The translations under genes were made by a program, and so were the position numbers. The notes beneath the pieces were generated by a model. That model was given only the letters and a program-made list of their open reading frames with translations. It was not told the origin of the DNA and ran no database searches. A DNA stretch of 64,000 bases from contig NZ_NSFV01000017.1 in assembly GCF_002295115.1 (NCBI RefSeq), positions 1 to 64,000 on the forward strand, in the 5' to 3' direction. This document shows positions 16,779 to 24,551 of this stretch, one piece after another (position 1 is the stretch's first letter; each line of letters starts with the position of its first letter). Source of the DNA: Mesorhizobium sp. WSM4311. GTDB taxonomy: Bacteria > Pseudomonadota > Alphaproteobacteria > Rhizobiales > Rhizobiaceae.

Positions 16779-17342
16779 ATGAATGATGCCTCTGAGGTTC
16801 CAGTCGATAGCGACCGCTCTCTCGATCTCGTTCTTGCCCTCTGGGCCGAGTGGAAACAGGCTCGATATGTTTCGCTGATGCTATGTCGAGTGCAGCAGCG
16901 GTTGGAGGCACGAATGATGGTCGATACCGGAATTCAGGTATTGACTGCAGGCGCGTCCGCGCCGCGTCGAAGATCAGCAGCGACGTCCGACGCAGCCTCT
17001 CGATACGCCATAGCTTGCGAAGCCGAAGCTCTTGCCATGACCGAGGCGCTCAAACTTCAGGACGAAATGCCCGACCTCCGGTCCTCATCGCTCCTCGGCA
17101 TTGTTGCTAAGTTGGAAATGATTGCCGGCGCCGACAGGGATATCGGTGATCCCACCGATTTCCCGTGGCCGCATATCGCTTCCGTCCTAAAAGACTTGAA
17201 GGCAATCACAGGGGATCTACATCGCAGTCGACCGGACCGCACCATTGTCCGTGCTGACGTGGCGAGATATTGGAACGAAGCCACCAAGTTTGTGATGGCG
17301 CTTTCGGACGAGGGTCCGCAGCGGAATGCGCCTGTCGCGTAA
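16779..17342 (+). CDS. Hypothetical protein, 187 aa
   Basis: Not recognised as a named family. The protein is mostly helical and acidic at its N-terminus, with a central SDAASRYAIACEAEALAMTEAL segment and no membrane helix or signal peptide. It is divergent from the XRE regulator and separated from it by the operator-like repeats, so it is probably under that regulator's control. It lies upstream of the small gene and the serine recombinase, with a 245-base gap. Proteins in this position beside serine recombinases are common on rhizobial islands, but their role is not known to me. Confidence 0.55.
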   Translation: MNDASEVPVDSDRSLDLVLALWAEWKQARYVSLMLCRVQQRLEARMMVDTGIQVLTAGASAPRRRSAATSDAASRYAIACEAEALAMTEALKLQDEMPDLRSSSLLGIVAKLEMIAGADRDIGDPTDFPWPHIASVLKDLKAITGDLHRSRPDRTIVRADVARYWNEATKFVMALSDEGPQRNAPVA

Positions 17343-17587
17343 ACTTTGCGTCGCCGTCGTAGGCGCAGGCCCCCAGCCCAGGTGCACCTCTCCCTTGGAG
17401 AATGGTGCCGATAAGAGCAGGTTAGAAAGCTTGGCGACGCCCCTCAACGAACTTCATGATATACGCGGTGGCGAAAACACATCGCCGTCGAACCTCGTTC
17501 GGTTGATCCCTGTCCGATTTATACGCTGCGGCGTGCCAATTGCACGATTGATGGTACGCGTCTCTTTGCTCGTCGCTGGTCATCGCG

Positions 17588-17812
17588 ATGCTAGCTCTCG
17601 TGAAGCCGGCACCAGACACAGGCAATGGTTCTTCCCTCATCGAAACCGCCGCTGCGGTAGCGCCGGAAGAGCTTCGCAAAGCCATGCTTGAGTTCGTCGA
17701 AGCGCTTGCCATCGCTGATGCTAGGCGCGATCATCTCGTCGCTATCGGCTCATCGATTGACCGAAGTTCTGCAATTGATTCGGATCACGCCCAGAAGGCT
17801 CCCAAGATATGA
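17588..17812 (+). CDS. Small hypothetical protein coupled to the recombinase
   Basis: A 74-residue protein whose stop overlaps the ATG of the serine recombinase (ATGA at 17809-17812), so the two are almost certainly translationally coupled. It is helical and acidic, with EELRKAMLEFVEALAIADARRDHL in the middle. No known domain was recognised. Small genes in this position may encode recombination directionality or accessory factors, but the sequence gives no direct support for that. Confidence 0.55.
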   Translation: MLALVKPAPDTGNGSSLIETAAAVAPEELRKAMLEFVEALAIADARRDHLVAIGSSIDRSSAIDSDHAQKAPKI

Positions 17813-19590
17813 CGCGAGCCGCTATCTACGCTCGTTTTTCGACCGAGCTTCAAAACGAAAAGTCCACCGAAGACCAAATCGCCCTTTGCCGCGCTTATGC
17901 AGCTCGCAACGGTTTAGATGTCGTTGCCGTCTATGAGGATAAGGCGCGCTCCGGAGCGTCGTTGTTCGGTCGCGACGGGCTCCTGGCTATGCTGGAGGCG
18001 GCCGGCCAAAAAACGTTTGATGCGGTAGTCGTCGAAGCGCTTGACCGCCTTTCACGCGACATGGCGGATCTCGCGGGTCTTCATAAGCGGCTCTCTTTTC
18101 TCGGTATCGAAATCCAGGCAGTTCATGATGGTATCGCCGATGCGGTCCTCATCGGTATTCGTGGGCTGGTCGGTCAAATGCAGAGGGAGGATGGCGCCAA
18201 GAAGGTGCGGAGGGGCATGGCTGGCGTTGTCCGTGATGGACGTCACGCCGGAGGCCGGGCCTATGGCTATCGACCTATCTTAGGTCGCCCTGGCGAACTT
18301 GAAGTCGTCGAACGGGAGGCAGAAGTTGTCAGGCGCATTTTTGACGCCTACTCTGCTGGTCGAACCCCACGAGACCTAGCTGGTGATCTCAACCGCGATG
18401 GGATAGCGCCGCCGCGAGGAACACGCTGGAACGGCTCCACCATCAACGGAAATGCCCAACGCGGGGTGGGTCTGCTCTTTAACGAACTCTACGTTGGTCG
18501 GATCATTTGGAACAAGGTCCGAATGGTAAAGAACCCCGATACTGGCAAGCGCGTCTCTAGGCCAAATCCGAAGGACCAGTGGCAGACGAAAGAGGTTCCG
18601 CATCTTCGCATTGTCGACGACGACGTTTGGCAAAAGGCACAGGCACTCAAAGTCGCGAGGGTGAACGCATCCTCTCGTTTCAAGCGCCGCCCGGCGCACT
18701 TGTTATCCGGCCTACTTCGCTGCGGCATCTGCGGATCGGGCATGTCGGTTCACGATCGTGACAAGACCGGCAAAACGCGTGTCAGGTGCTCCGCCGTTCG
18801 TGAAAGCGGGAGCTGCTCCAACCGGCGCATTATTTACTTGCCCGAGATCGAGAGGGCAGTCCTCGATGGCATGCGCGAGCAGTTGAAAGCGCCGGACCTG
18901 ATCGAGGCATACATCCGCAAATATAACCAGGAGCGCCGAGAATTGGCGGCACGGTCGAACTCGATGCGCTCAGCGCTAGAAGCCAAGCGCGATCGGGCAA
19001 AAGGCGAACTTCAGCGGGCGATCGACCTTGTGATCAGGGGCGTGATTGCTGAAGAGGATGCCAAGCAGCGGATCGCAGAACTCAAGTCACAGCTTTCTCT
19101 GATCGAGGCGGAACTCTTTAGTCTCGATGAGCCACCATCAGCCGTGGCTCTCCATCCAGCCACCTTGCAGCGGTATACCAAAACCGTCGATGGCCTTTCA
19201 AAGGCGTTGGCCGACCACGCGACTGCTGCAGATGATCGTGGCCCACTTATCCAAAACTTCCGAGAGCTTGTTCATAGCGTTACGGTGTACCCAAAACCTG
19301 CACGGAAAGGCTTCGAAATCGAGGTCAAGGGCAAGCTCGCCGCCCTTATTGGCGGAGCAGCGTTCCCTACCGCGCGGTACACCGGAAAGCCCACCCCATT
19401 AGGCGGCCGCTACGGTGCGGCCGTCAGAGACGATAGTGGGTATGAAGTGGTAGCGGGAGGCCGTTTTGTCCCGACCCCCGGTTCAAACGTCGACACTCTA
19501 CGCGAGAAACTCGCGCGTCCTCCGGAATGTCAGATTCAGCGCGTTATCGTATCGGGGCTGGGTTCGGCCGCACCGGCACGCACACTCTGA
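17809..19590 (+). CDS. Large serine recombinase (integrase)
   Basis: A 593-residue site-specific recombinase. The N-terminal resolvase domain begins MTRAAIYARFSTE, with the catalytic serine at residue 11 and EALDRLSRDMADLAGL near 76-91. A recombinase domain with GYRPILGRPGELEVVEREAEVVRRIF follows, then a zinc ribbon with CGICGSGM starting at residue 305 and a second Cys pair near 328-336, then a coiled coil (about 380-450). The last codons read into the sulfotransferase target sequence, so the natural C-terminus may be altered by the integration junction. It should catalyse att x att integration and excision of the element to its left. Confidence 0.92.
   Translation: MTRAAIYARFSTELQNEKSTEDQIALCRAYAARNGLDVVAVYEDKARSGASLFGRDGLLAMLEAAGQKTFDAVVVEALDRLSRDMADLAGLHKRLSFLGIEIQAVHDGIADAVLIGIRGLVGQMQREDGAKKVRRGMAGVVRDGRHAGGRAYGYRPILGRPGELEVVEREAEVVRRIFDAYSAGRTPRDLAGDLNRDGIAPPRGTRWNGSTINGNAQRGVGLLFNELYVGRIIWNKVRMVKNPDTGKRVSRPNPKDQWQTKEVPHLRIVDDDVWQKAQALKVARVNASSRFKRRPAHLLSGLLRCGICGSGMSVHDRDKTGKTRVRCSAVRESGSCSNRRIIYLPEIERAVLDGMREQLKAPDLIEAYIRKYNQERRELAARSNSMRSALEAKRDRAKGELQRAIDLVIRGVIAEEDAKQRIAELKSQLSLIEAELFSLDEPPSAVALHPATLQRYTKTVDGLSKALADHATAADDRGPLIQNFRELVHSVTVYPKPARKGFEIEVKGKLAALIGGAAFPTARYTGKPTPLGGRYGAAVRDDSGYEVVAGGRFVPTPGSNVDTLREKLARPPECQIQRVIVSGLGSAAPARTL
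19545..19575. other. Putative right attachment junction of the element
   Basis: Here the recombinase frame runs into codons for IGAGFGRTGT, the N-terminal P-loop of a sulfotransferase, in another frame. The target gene has no upstream half here. The exact crossover cannot be fixed without the empty site; no second copy of the core was found at the left end within this window. Confidence 0.4.
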
Positions 19591-20134
19591 ACTTGGCGCT
19601 TGAAATGCTCGGGTTCGGATCGTGCCATACATGGAGGACGTCAACTCTAACCCAGAGCACCGCGACCTGATCCGCGCCGCCGGGCGTGGCGAGCCGGTGG
19701 ATTGGGACGTCGTCTATGTCGGTTACAAGTCGGCAGTCGACTGGCCGACGGCCTATTTCTGGCGCGAACTCGCTGAAAATTTCCCCGACGCCAAGCTCAT
19801 CCTCACCGTTCGCAACCCCGAGGACTGGTACAGGAGCGCACGCGCCACGATCTTCAACACCATGGGCGAGACCTCCGACCCGCAAAGTTTTGGCAGGGCC
19901 GTCATAGAGACGAAAATTTTCGGCGGTCGTCTCTACGACGAAACCCATGCTATCGAAGTGCTCGAAGCCCACAACGCCGAAGTGATCTCGGCTTTCCCGC
20001 CGTCGCGCCTGCTGGTCTATCAGGTGGCCGAAGGCTGGCCGAACCTTTGCGCCTTTCTCGGCGTCCCGATCCCGGCCGAAACCTTCCCACACAGCAACAC
20101 CACTACCGAATTCCGAAGCCGCTTCGCCAAATAA
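19551..20134 (+). pseudogene. Sulfotransferase family gene, 5'-truncated and frameshifted
   Basis: Codons from 19551 give IGAGFGRTGTHTLNLALE, the 5'-phosphosulfate-binding loop of PAPS-dependent sulfotransferases. At about 19627 one base is missing: the frame must shift to continue with MEDVNSNPEHRDLI, after which 170 residues are open to the stop at 20134. The rest has LILTVRNPEDWYRSARATIF (the 3'-phosphate-binding region) and a C-terminal VAEGWPNLCAFLGVPIP. No start codon or leader precedes the P-loop, because recombinase sequence takes its place. The gene is therefore both cut by the element and frameshifted, and is probably non-functional. Confidence 0.75.
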
Positions 20135-20470
20135 GCCCCGCACCGAGTTCGAGGCCGCGGCCCGGGTAACGCGCGTAGCAGCCTGTCTACGCCCGCTCCG
20201 ATGCTTGAAACCAATAGAAGCGGGTGCATCATCAGGGGGAGGATGACCGCTGTTGGGCGCGAAGGTGCCATTGCGGCTAGCGGCTCGGATGTCCGCTTCT
20301 GGACGGCGGTCATGATAAGTTCAATGGCCAACTTGGCGGCCCAATGCTGACTGGCAGATTGGGCGCCGTATCCAGCCCGTCCGGTTTTGGACAAGCTTGG
20401 CCACACTCTCCAACGGATCTTGGAACAGCTGCGGTTGGCTTTGCCGGCCGGGCGAGTGCATTGTTGCCCA
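20135..20470. other. Non-coding stretch, nothing recognised
   Basis: About 335 bases between the sulfotransferase remnant and the convergent membrane-protein gene. No convincing reading frame, tRNA or clear terminator hairpin with a T-run was seen. Confidence 0.4.
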
Positions 20471-21082
20471 CTAACGCTTGCGCAAGAAAACCGGTACGAC
20501 GTGGTGAAAAGCGATTCCCTCATCGCGGTGTTCACCCCCGGTAATCGCTGCAAACCATGCTGCCGCAGCGCCAAGCGCTGAGCCTGCAGCAGTCGCGAAG
20601 CTAAAAATGGCAGTTATGTGGGCTGAAAGGCGCACCGTACTTTCGTTGAGTGGCGCGTCAGGGCGATTGACCACGGCGGCCGCGCCGTGTCCACCAATCA
20701 TCGCCAAGAAAAACGCGGCTCCAAGTGTCGCTAGGGCCCAGACTGCGATGCCGTGTATGCCATCGCGGAATTCGCTTTCACTTTCGTTGCTATCTTCCCA
20801 GCGCGTGCGCATTCGTCCAGCTACATAACCGCCGGCTGCGGAACTTGCTATAGCAATGATAACTACCCACAGCCCGGCCACCAGCACATTCCAGGAGGCG
20901 CCACCGTTGGGAAGAGTCGGAGAACCCAGCGCCAAACCAACGCTCGACCCGAATTGCAGAAGAACCACCGAAACGGCGCAAGCGATTACACCCCCGCCAA
21001 ATATGCCTCCCCACTCAAGATAGGACGATGTAGCCACTTTTGGGGGCACTGCGGCGCTTTCCGTTGGGGCTATTTTGGCCAT
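20471..21082 (-). CDS. Conserved-looking four-helix membrane protein
   Basis: A 203-residue protein from the ATG at 21082; the frame also allows a TTG six codons up, which would overlap the 24-codon gene above. Four hydrophobic segments are visible, around residues 22-50, 65-90, 110-130 and 155-180, with the motifs GGYVAGRMRTRWEDSNESE and DGIHGIAVWALATL. A long N-terminal Ala/Pro/Thr-rich stretch precedes the first helix. It resembles unnamed rhizobial inner-membrane proteins and has no enzymatic motif. It is downstream of, and probably co-transcribed with, the 24-residue membrane peptide gene. Confidence 0.65.
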   Translation of the reverse strand: MAKIAPTESAAVPPKVATSSYLEWGGIFGGGVIACAVSVVLLQFGSSVGLALGSPTLPNGGASWNVLVAGLWVVIIAIASSAAGGYVAGRMRTRWEDSNESESEFRDGIHGIAVWALATLGAAFFLAMIGGHGAAAVVNRPDAPLNESTVRLSAHITAIFSFATAAGSALGAAAAWFAAITGGEHRDEGIAFHHVVPVFLRKR

Positions 21083-21086
21083 GATC

Positions 21087-21161
21087 TTACCGAAGTCCAA
21101 GAAATGACAGAATGAACAAAACGATCACGACGAGGCCAACAAGATAGATTATTCCGTTCAC
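21087..21161 (-). CDS. 24-residue single-helix membrane peptide
   Basis: A GTG-initiated frame of 24 codons gives a protein beginning MNGIIYLVGLVV and ending in ILSFLGLR: one hydrophobic helix with an Arg at the end. An AGGAGGAGG lies five bases before the GTG, a very strong ribosome binding site. Peptides of this type with an MNGIIYL start recur in rhizobial genomes in my recollection, which supports its reality. It is immediately upstream of the four-helix membrane protein, with four bases between its stop and that ATG. Function is unknown. Confidence 0.65.
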   Translation of the reverse strand: MNGIIYLVGLVVIVLFILSFLGLR

Positions 21162-21490
21162 GGCATCCTCCTCCTGATTGCTGACCGAAACACAACGTCT
21201 CCGGGATGTTTTGGTTGCAAAAGAGCCTGGCCCGGAAATCTGGACATTGACGATAGGTGGAAATTCCGCCTGAGCTCGGCATTCCCAATGATGTACGCAT
21301 TTAAGCAGCGGCGAAGCTGATTCAATGCATCCGTTGCCCTGCTGGACCGGAATGGAGCCGCAGAACGAACCCGCTACGCGGGAGGGCGCGAGCGGTTGAG
21401 GTAAAGATCAAGAACCGGTCGTTGCGCTCGCGTTGAGCGTGGTCCGGCGGGGGCAGAGCATGACGGGCTTCTTCAACAAGGAGCCTGACC
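21162..21490. other. Intergenic stretch before the integrase remnant
   Basis: About 330 bases. The first part carries the ribosome binding site of the membrane peptide gene. The last 50 bases lead into the integrase start. No other gene was recognised. Confidence 0.4.
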
Positions 21491-22057
21491 ATGCCCCATT
21501 CAGTTCTCGAAGCTCCGATCAGCCCGTTGCGCCAACGGCTGATCGACGACATGAACATGCGGCGTTTCTCACGCGAGACGCAGCGCAACTACCTTCGCGA
21601 CATCGGACGCCTGGCGACATTCCTCGGGCGTTCACCAGACGCTGCTACCGCCGACGACCTGCGCCGGTTCCAGATCGAGCAGCACGACGACGGCGTTCCG
21701 GTGCCGACCATGAACGGCATCGTGTCGGCACTGCGCTTCTTCTTCACCCACACGCTCGACCCCCCGGACCTGGCGCGAAGGCTTGTCCGGCTGGCGCATC
21801 CGCGCAACCTGCCCGTGGTGCTCAGCCGCGACGAGGTGGCCCGGCTGCTCAACGCCACCACGTGTCTCAAGCACCAGCCGCATTATCAGTCGCCTATGGC
21901 GCGGGCCTGCGTGTGGCGGAGGTGTCGACGCTGAAGGTCGCCGACGTCGATAGCGAGCGCATGCTGCTACGGGTCGAGCGCGGCAAGGGCGGGCGCTACC
22001 GCAACGCCATCCTCGGAGGACCTGCTCACGCTTCTGCGTGAGTGGTGAAAGGTCGGA
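21491..22057 (+). pseudogene. Tyrosine recombinase/integrase remnant (IS91-associated type)
   Basis: The first 130 residues are an intact SAM-like N-terminal integrase domain (SPLRQRLIDDMNMRRFSRET, then NYLRDIGRLATFLGRSPD). Near 21880 the frame shifts, and the catalytic half continues in another frame with AALSVAYGAGLRVAEVSTL and ERGKGGRYR. A second shift near 22015 leads to a DLLTLLREW remnant before all similarity ends. The family is that of the small integrases that accompany IS91-like transposases; no such transposase remains here. It is clearly dead and marks an old insertion. Confidence 0.8.
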
Positions 22058-22130
22058 CCATGGAGCAACCCAGCATACCGCGCGCGCTGGCAATCTGCCG
22101 CAAGCAAGGCTGGAAGTTCGACATTGATGA
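22058..22130 (+). pseudogene. kup: kup potassium-transporter fragment
   Basis: About 24 codons, MEQPSIPRALAICRKQGW then KFDIDET, match the cytoplasmic C-terminal region of Kup/TrkD potassium uptake proteins (there usually MEEPNVPKAL...KFDIMETSFF). Integrase remnant precedes it and TRAP permease follows, joined at a short ATGAAACGG-like stretch. It is an internal fragment with no start or end. Confidence 0.55.
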
Positions 22131-23437
22131 AACGGTTCGGCTATCGTGCCGCCTTCGCCGGCGGCGTCGAGGCGACCGCTTCGATGGGTGGCCAGATCAT
22201 GCCGCCGGTGATGGGCGCCGTCGCCTTCATAATGGCCGAGACCCTCGGTATCGAGTATCGTGAGGTGGTGCAGGCGGCGATCATTCCAGCCGTACTCTAT
22301 TTCGCGTCGGCCTTCTGGATGGTTCATCTCGAAGCGGGTCGCGCCGGCCTGATGGGGCTGCCGCGTTCGCAACTGCCGTCACCACTTGCCGCGCTTAGAG
22401 AACGCTGGTTCCTGATCCTGCCGCTGGCAGCGCTCGTCTATCTGTTGTTTTCCGGCTACACGCCGCTTTATGCGGGCACCATTGGCTTCGCGATGACTGC
22501 GCTGCTGATCCTCGGCGGTTCAGTTGCACTTGGCCTGCCTTCACAGGCGTTTGGTGTCATATTCTGGATCCTGCTCGGCGTCGCGGCTGCCAGTTTCTTC
22601 AAGTTCGGCATCGGCATCGTGCTGGTGACGGCCGGAGCGCTCATCTTCGTCAACTTGTTTGTCAAGGGCGGCATGGACACGCTTAATGCCTGTCGCGATG
22701 CACTTGCTCAGGGCGCTAAGTCTGCGCTTCCGGTTGGTATCGCCTGTGCCATTGTCGGCATAATCGTGGGCACTATGACATTGACCGGTATCGCTAACAC
22801 ATTCGGCGACTACATCGTCTCGGTCGGCCGCGATAGCTTGATCCTATCGTTGATATTGACGATGATCACCTGCCTCGTTCTTGGCATGGGCATTCCGACG
22901 ATCCCCAACTATATCATCACGTCGACGATCGCCGGACCGGCATTGCTGGCGCTGGGTATTCCGCTACTCGTCAGTCACATGTTCGTTTTCTATTTCGGAA
23001 TTATGGCCGACCTTACACCGCCAGTGGCACTTGCCTGTTTTGCTGCGGCACCCATCGCGAAGGAAAGCGGGCTAAAGATTTCGATTGAGGCTATCAAGGT
23101 CGCTGCCGCCGGTTTCGTGATTCCCTTTATGGCGGTCTACACGCCGGCCCTGATGCTGCAGCCCGGCGGAGCTTTGGCCAACGAAATCGGCTTCTATCCC
23201 GCCGTTGTCTATATCGTGTTCAAGACAGCTCTTGCCATCTCGCTTTGGGGCGCTGCGGTCGTGGGCTTCCTCAAAACTCACATCGCTTGGTGGGAAAGAC
23301 TGCTCGCAACGGCTGCGGCGTTTGCGCTGGTTGCGGCGGTCCCGATATCGGATCAGCTAGGGTTTGCGCTCGCCGTGACCTTCTTCGGCCAACATTGGTA
23401 TCGCACCCGGATAGCCGTCGGAACCGTGGACCGATGA
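22124..23437 (+). CDS. TRAP transporter fused permease (4TM/12TM), C-terminal part only
   Basis: An intact 437-codon frame covers the second half of a TRAP-TAXI fused permease: FGYRAAFAGGVEATASMGGQ then IMPPVMGAVAFIMAE, and later GMGIPTIPNYIITSTIAGPAL, the DctM-like substrate-channel loops, with about ten membrane helices. Complete fused permeases are roughly twice this length, so some 400 N-terminal residues are missing, replaced by a kup fragment. No ribosome binding site is seen before the first ATG. The gene is probably non-functional, although the frame remains clean. The DUF1850 gene that usually accompanies TAXI-TRAP permeases overlaps its stop. Confidence 0.8.
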   Translation: MMKRFGYRAAFAGGVEATASMGGQIMPPVMGAVAFIMAETLGIEYREVVQAAIIPAVLYFASAFWMVHLEAGRAGLMGLPRSQLPSPLAALRERWFLILPLAALVYLLFSGYTPLYAGTIGFAMTALLILGGSVALGLPSQAFGVIFWILLGVAAASFFKFGIGIVLVTAGALIFVNLFVKGGMDTLNACRDALAQGAKSALPVGIACAIVGIIVGTMTLTGIANTFGDYIVSVGRDSLILSLILTMITCLVLGMGIPTIPNYIITSTIAGPALLALGIPLLVSHMFVFYFGIMADLTPPVALACFAAAPIAKESGLKISIEAIKVAAAGFVIPFMAVYTPALMLQPGGALANEIGFYPAVVYIVFKTALAISLWGAAVVGFLKTHIAWWERLLATAAAFALVAAVPISDQLGFALAVTFFGQHWYRTRIAVGTVDR

Positions 23438-23805
23438 GCCTTTGCATCCTTGCTGCCGGCAAAATCACGGTGCTCGTCGGTGCCACCTTCACGTTGTCAT
23501 GGACGCATTCGGTGGAAAAGACCCGCTGGGAAGAAAAGTGGCGGGCGACATCTGCTGGATTGCAAATCGTCGAGGCGCGCATCCAAGGCTCTGGCGCCGG
23601 GATGGACCCGCCAGAAGGGTCGCGGTTTGAGAAGGGTTGGTGGGTCTATGCGCCCGACAGGAAAGCACTTCCCCGGCTCGTGCTTGCTGCATCGGGAGCG
23701 ACAGGCGAGGGCTGGACCATCTGCGACAACGGTACGTGCATGGTTTTTGGGAACGCAGCCGATGACCCTGTGGCTTTGCGAGCATTCAATAACTCGATCC
23801 GGTAG
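23434..23805 (+). CDS. DUF1850 domain protein (TRAP-associated)
   Basis: A 123-residue protein overlapping the permease stop by ATGA. It has the DUF1850 pattern: SLCILAAGKITVLVGATFTL, SWTHSVEKTRWEE, and a final GEGWTICDNGTCMVFG. DUF1850 genes are almost always beside TAXI-type TRAP transporter genes and probably act in substrate uptake or transporter assembly. The partner permease is truncated and no substrate-binding protein gene is present, so this gene is likely a stranded survivor of a deleted operon. Confidence 0.8.
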   Translation: MSLCILAAGKITVLVGATFTLSWTHSVEKTRWEEKWRATSAGLQIVEARIQGSGAGMDPPEGSRFEKGWWVYAPDRKALPRLVLAASGATGEGWTICDNGTCMVFGNAADDPVALRAFNNSIR

Positions 23806-23885
23806 GAACACCGCCGACCTATGCCGCTGCGCTATTACAGCTGTTGGTGACGCCTGAAATCCGCCAGGCGCGCCATTGTTTTCGA

Positions 23886-24224
23886 TCAGTTGAGAAAATC
23901 GGCACGGTGCGGCGTAAAGCTGTCGACCAGCCGTCCCGCTTCCAGCGCCTTGACGCCATGCACCAGACCGGACGGCACGATGAAGCTGCCGCCGGCCTCG
24001 AGAATTTCCGTCCGCCCGTCGATGGTCACCTCGAAACGGCCCTCGGCGACATAGCTTGACTGGACATGCGGGTGCGAATGCAAGGCGCCGACGCCACCCT
24101 TGTCGAAGCCGAATTCAACCAGCATCAGCTCATCGGTGGAGAGGAGAACGCGCCGCCTGTTGCCGTCTGCCGTCGGCGTCCAGGCGCCCTCGCCGGCATG
24201 CGCGAAGATCTTGGTCTTGGTCAT
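23886..24224 (-). CDS. Cupin-domain protein (KdgF-like)
   Basis: A 112-residue single-domain cupin. The first cupin motif is GALHSHPHVQSSYVAEGRFEV (about 47-67) with three histidines and a Glu for metal binding; the second is GGSFIVPSGLVHGVKAL (about 78-94). This small size fits KdgF, which linearises unsaturated uronates in pectin and alginate breakdown. The gene directly above it on the same strand is the 3' end of a kduD-type SDR gene, again pointing to uronate catabolism. The operon is damaged upstream, so expression is uncertain. Confidence 0.8.
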   Translation of the reverse strand: MTKTKIFAHAGEGAWTPTADGNRRRVLLSTDELMLVEFGFDKGGVGALHSHPHVQSSYVAEGRFEVTIDGRTEILEAGGSFIVPSGLVHGVKALEAGRLVDSFTPHRADFLN

Positions 24225-24233
24225 GTCCTCTCC

Positions 24234-24420
24234 TCAGCGCGCCAGCCAGCCGCCATCCACCGGAACTGCGGCGCCATGCATATAGTCGGAAGCCCGTGCC
24301 AGCAGGAAGACGGCGGCATCGCCAATGTCCGACGGCTCGCCCCACCGCCCCGCTGGAATGCGCCCGAGAATGGCGGCACTTCGCTCGGGGTCGGCCCGCA
24401 GCGCCTGCGGCGGCGTAGGA
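24234..24420 (-). pseudogene. kduD-type SDR gene, 3' remnant
   Basis: The last 55-60 codons are recognisable: ADPERSAAILGRIPAGRWGE followed by PSDIGDAAVFLLARASDYMH and GAAVPVDGGWLAR. This is the C-terminus of 2-deoxy-D-gluconate 3-dehydrogenase/KduD-like short-chain dehydrogenases. Upstream (above about 24420) the frame is open to 24497 but has no SDR similarity, so the Rossmann half and the catalytic Tyr-Lys are gone. It sits next to the cupin gene, as in uronate operons. The PoxB-like gene replaces the missing part. Confidence 0.72.
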
Positions 24421-24551
24421 CAGCGGGCAGAGGGAAACGCGCGCTGGCGGCGCCTTCTACCGGTTTTGCTGGCGGCACCGCCGAACGAACGGAACATGAG
24501 CGGACATCGTCAGTTTATTGTTGTTCGCATTCGTCAAAAAAGGCCGCTGCC

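Noticed and set aside
24066..24551. A 162-residue N-terminal extension of the PoxB-like protein
   Set aside because: It lies antisense to the cupin gene and the kduD remnant, and ThDP-enzyme similarity begins at MSRTVGDF.
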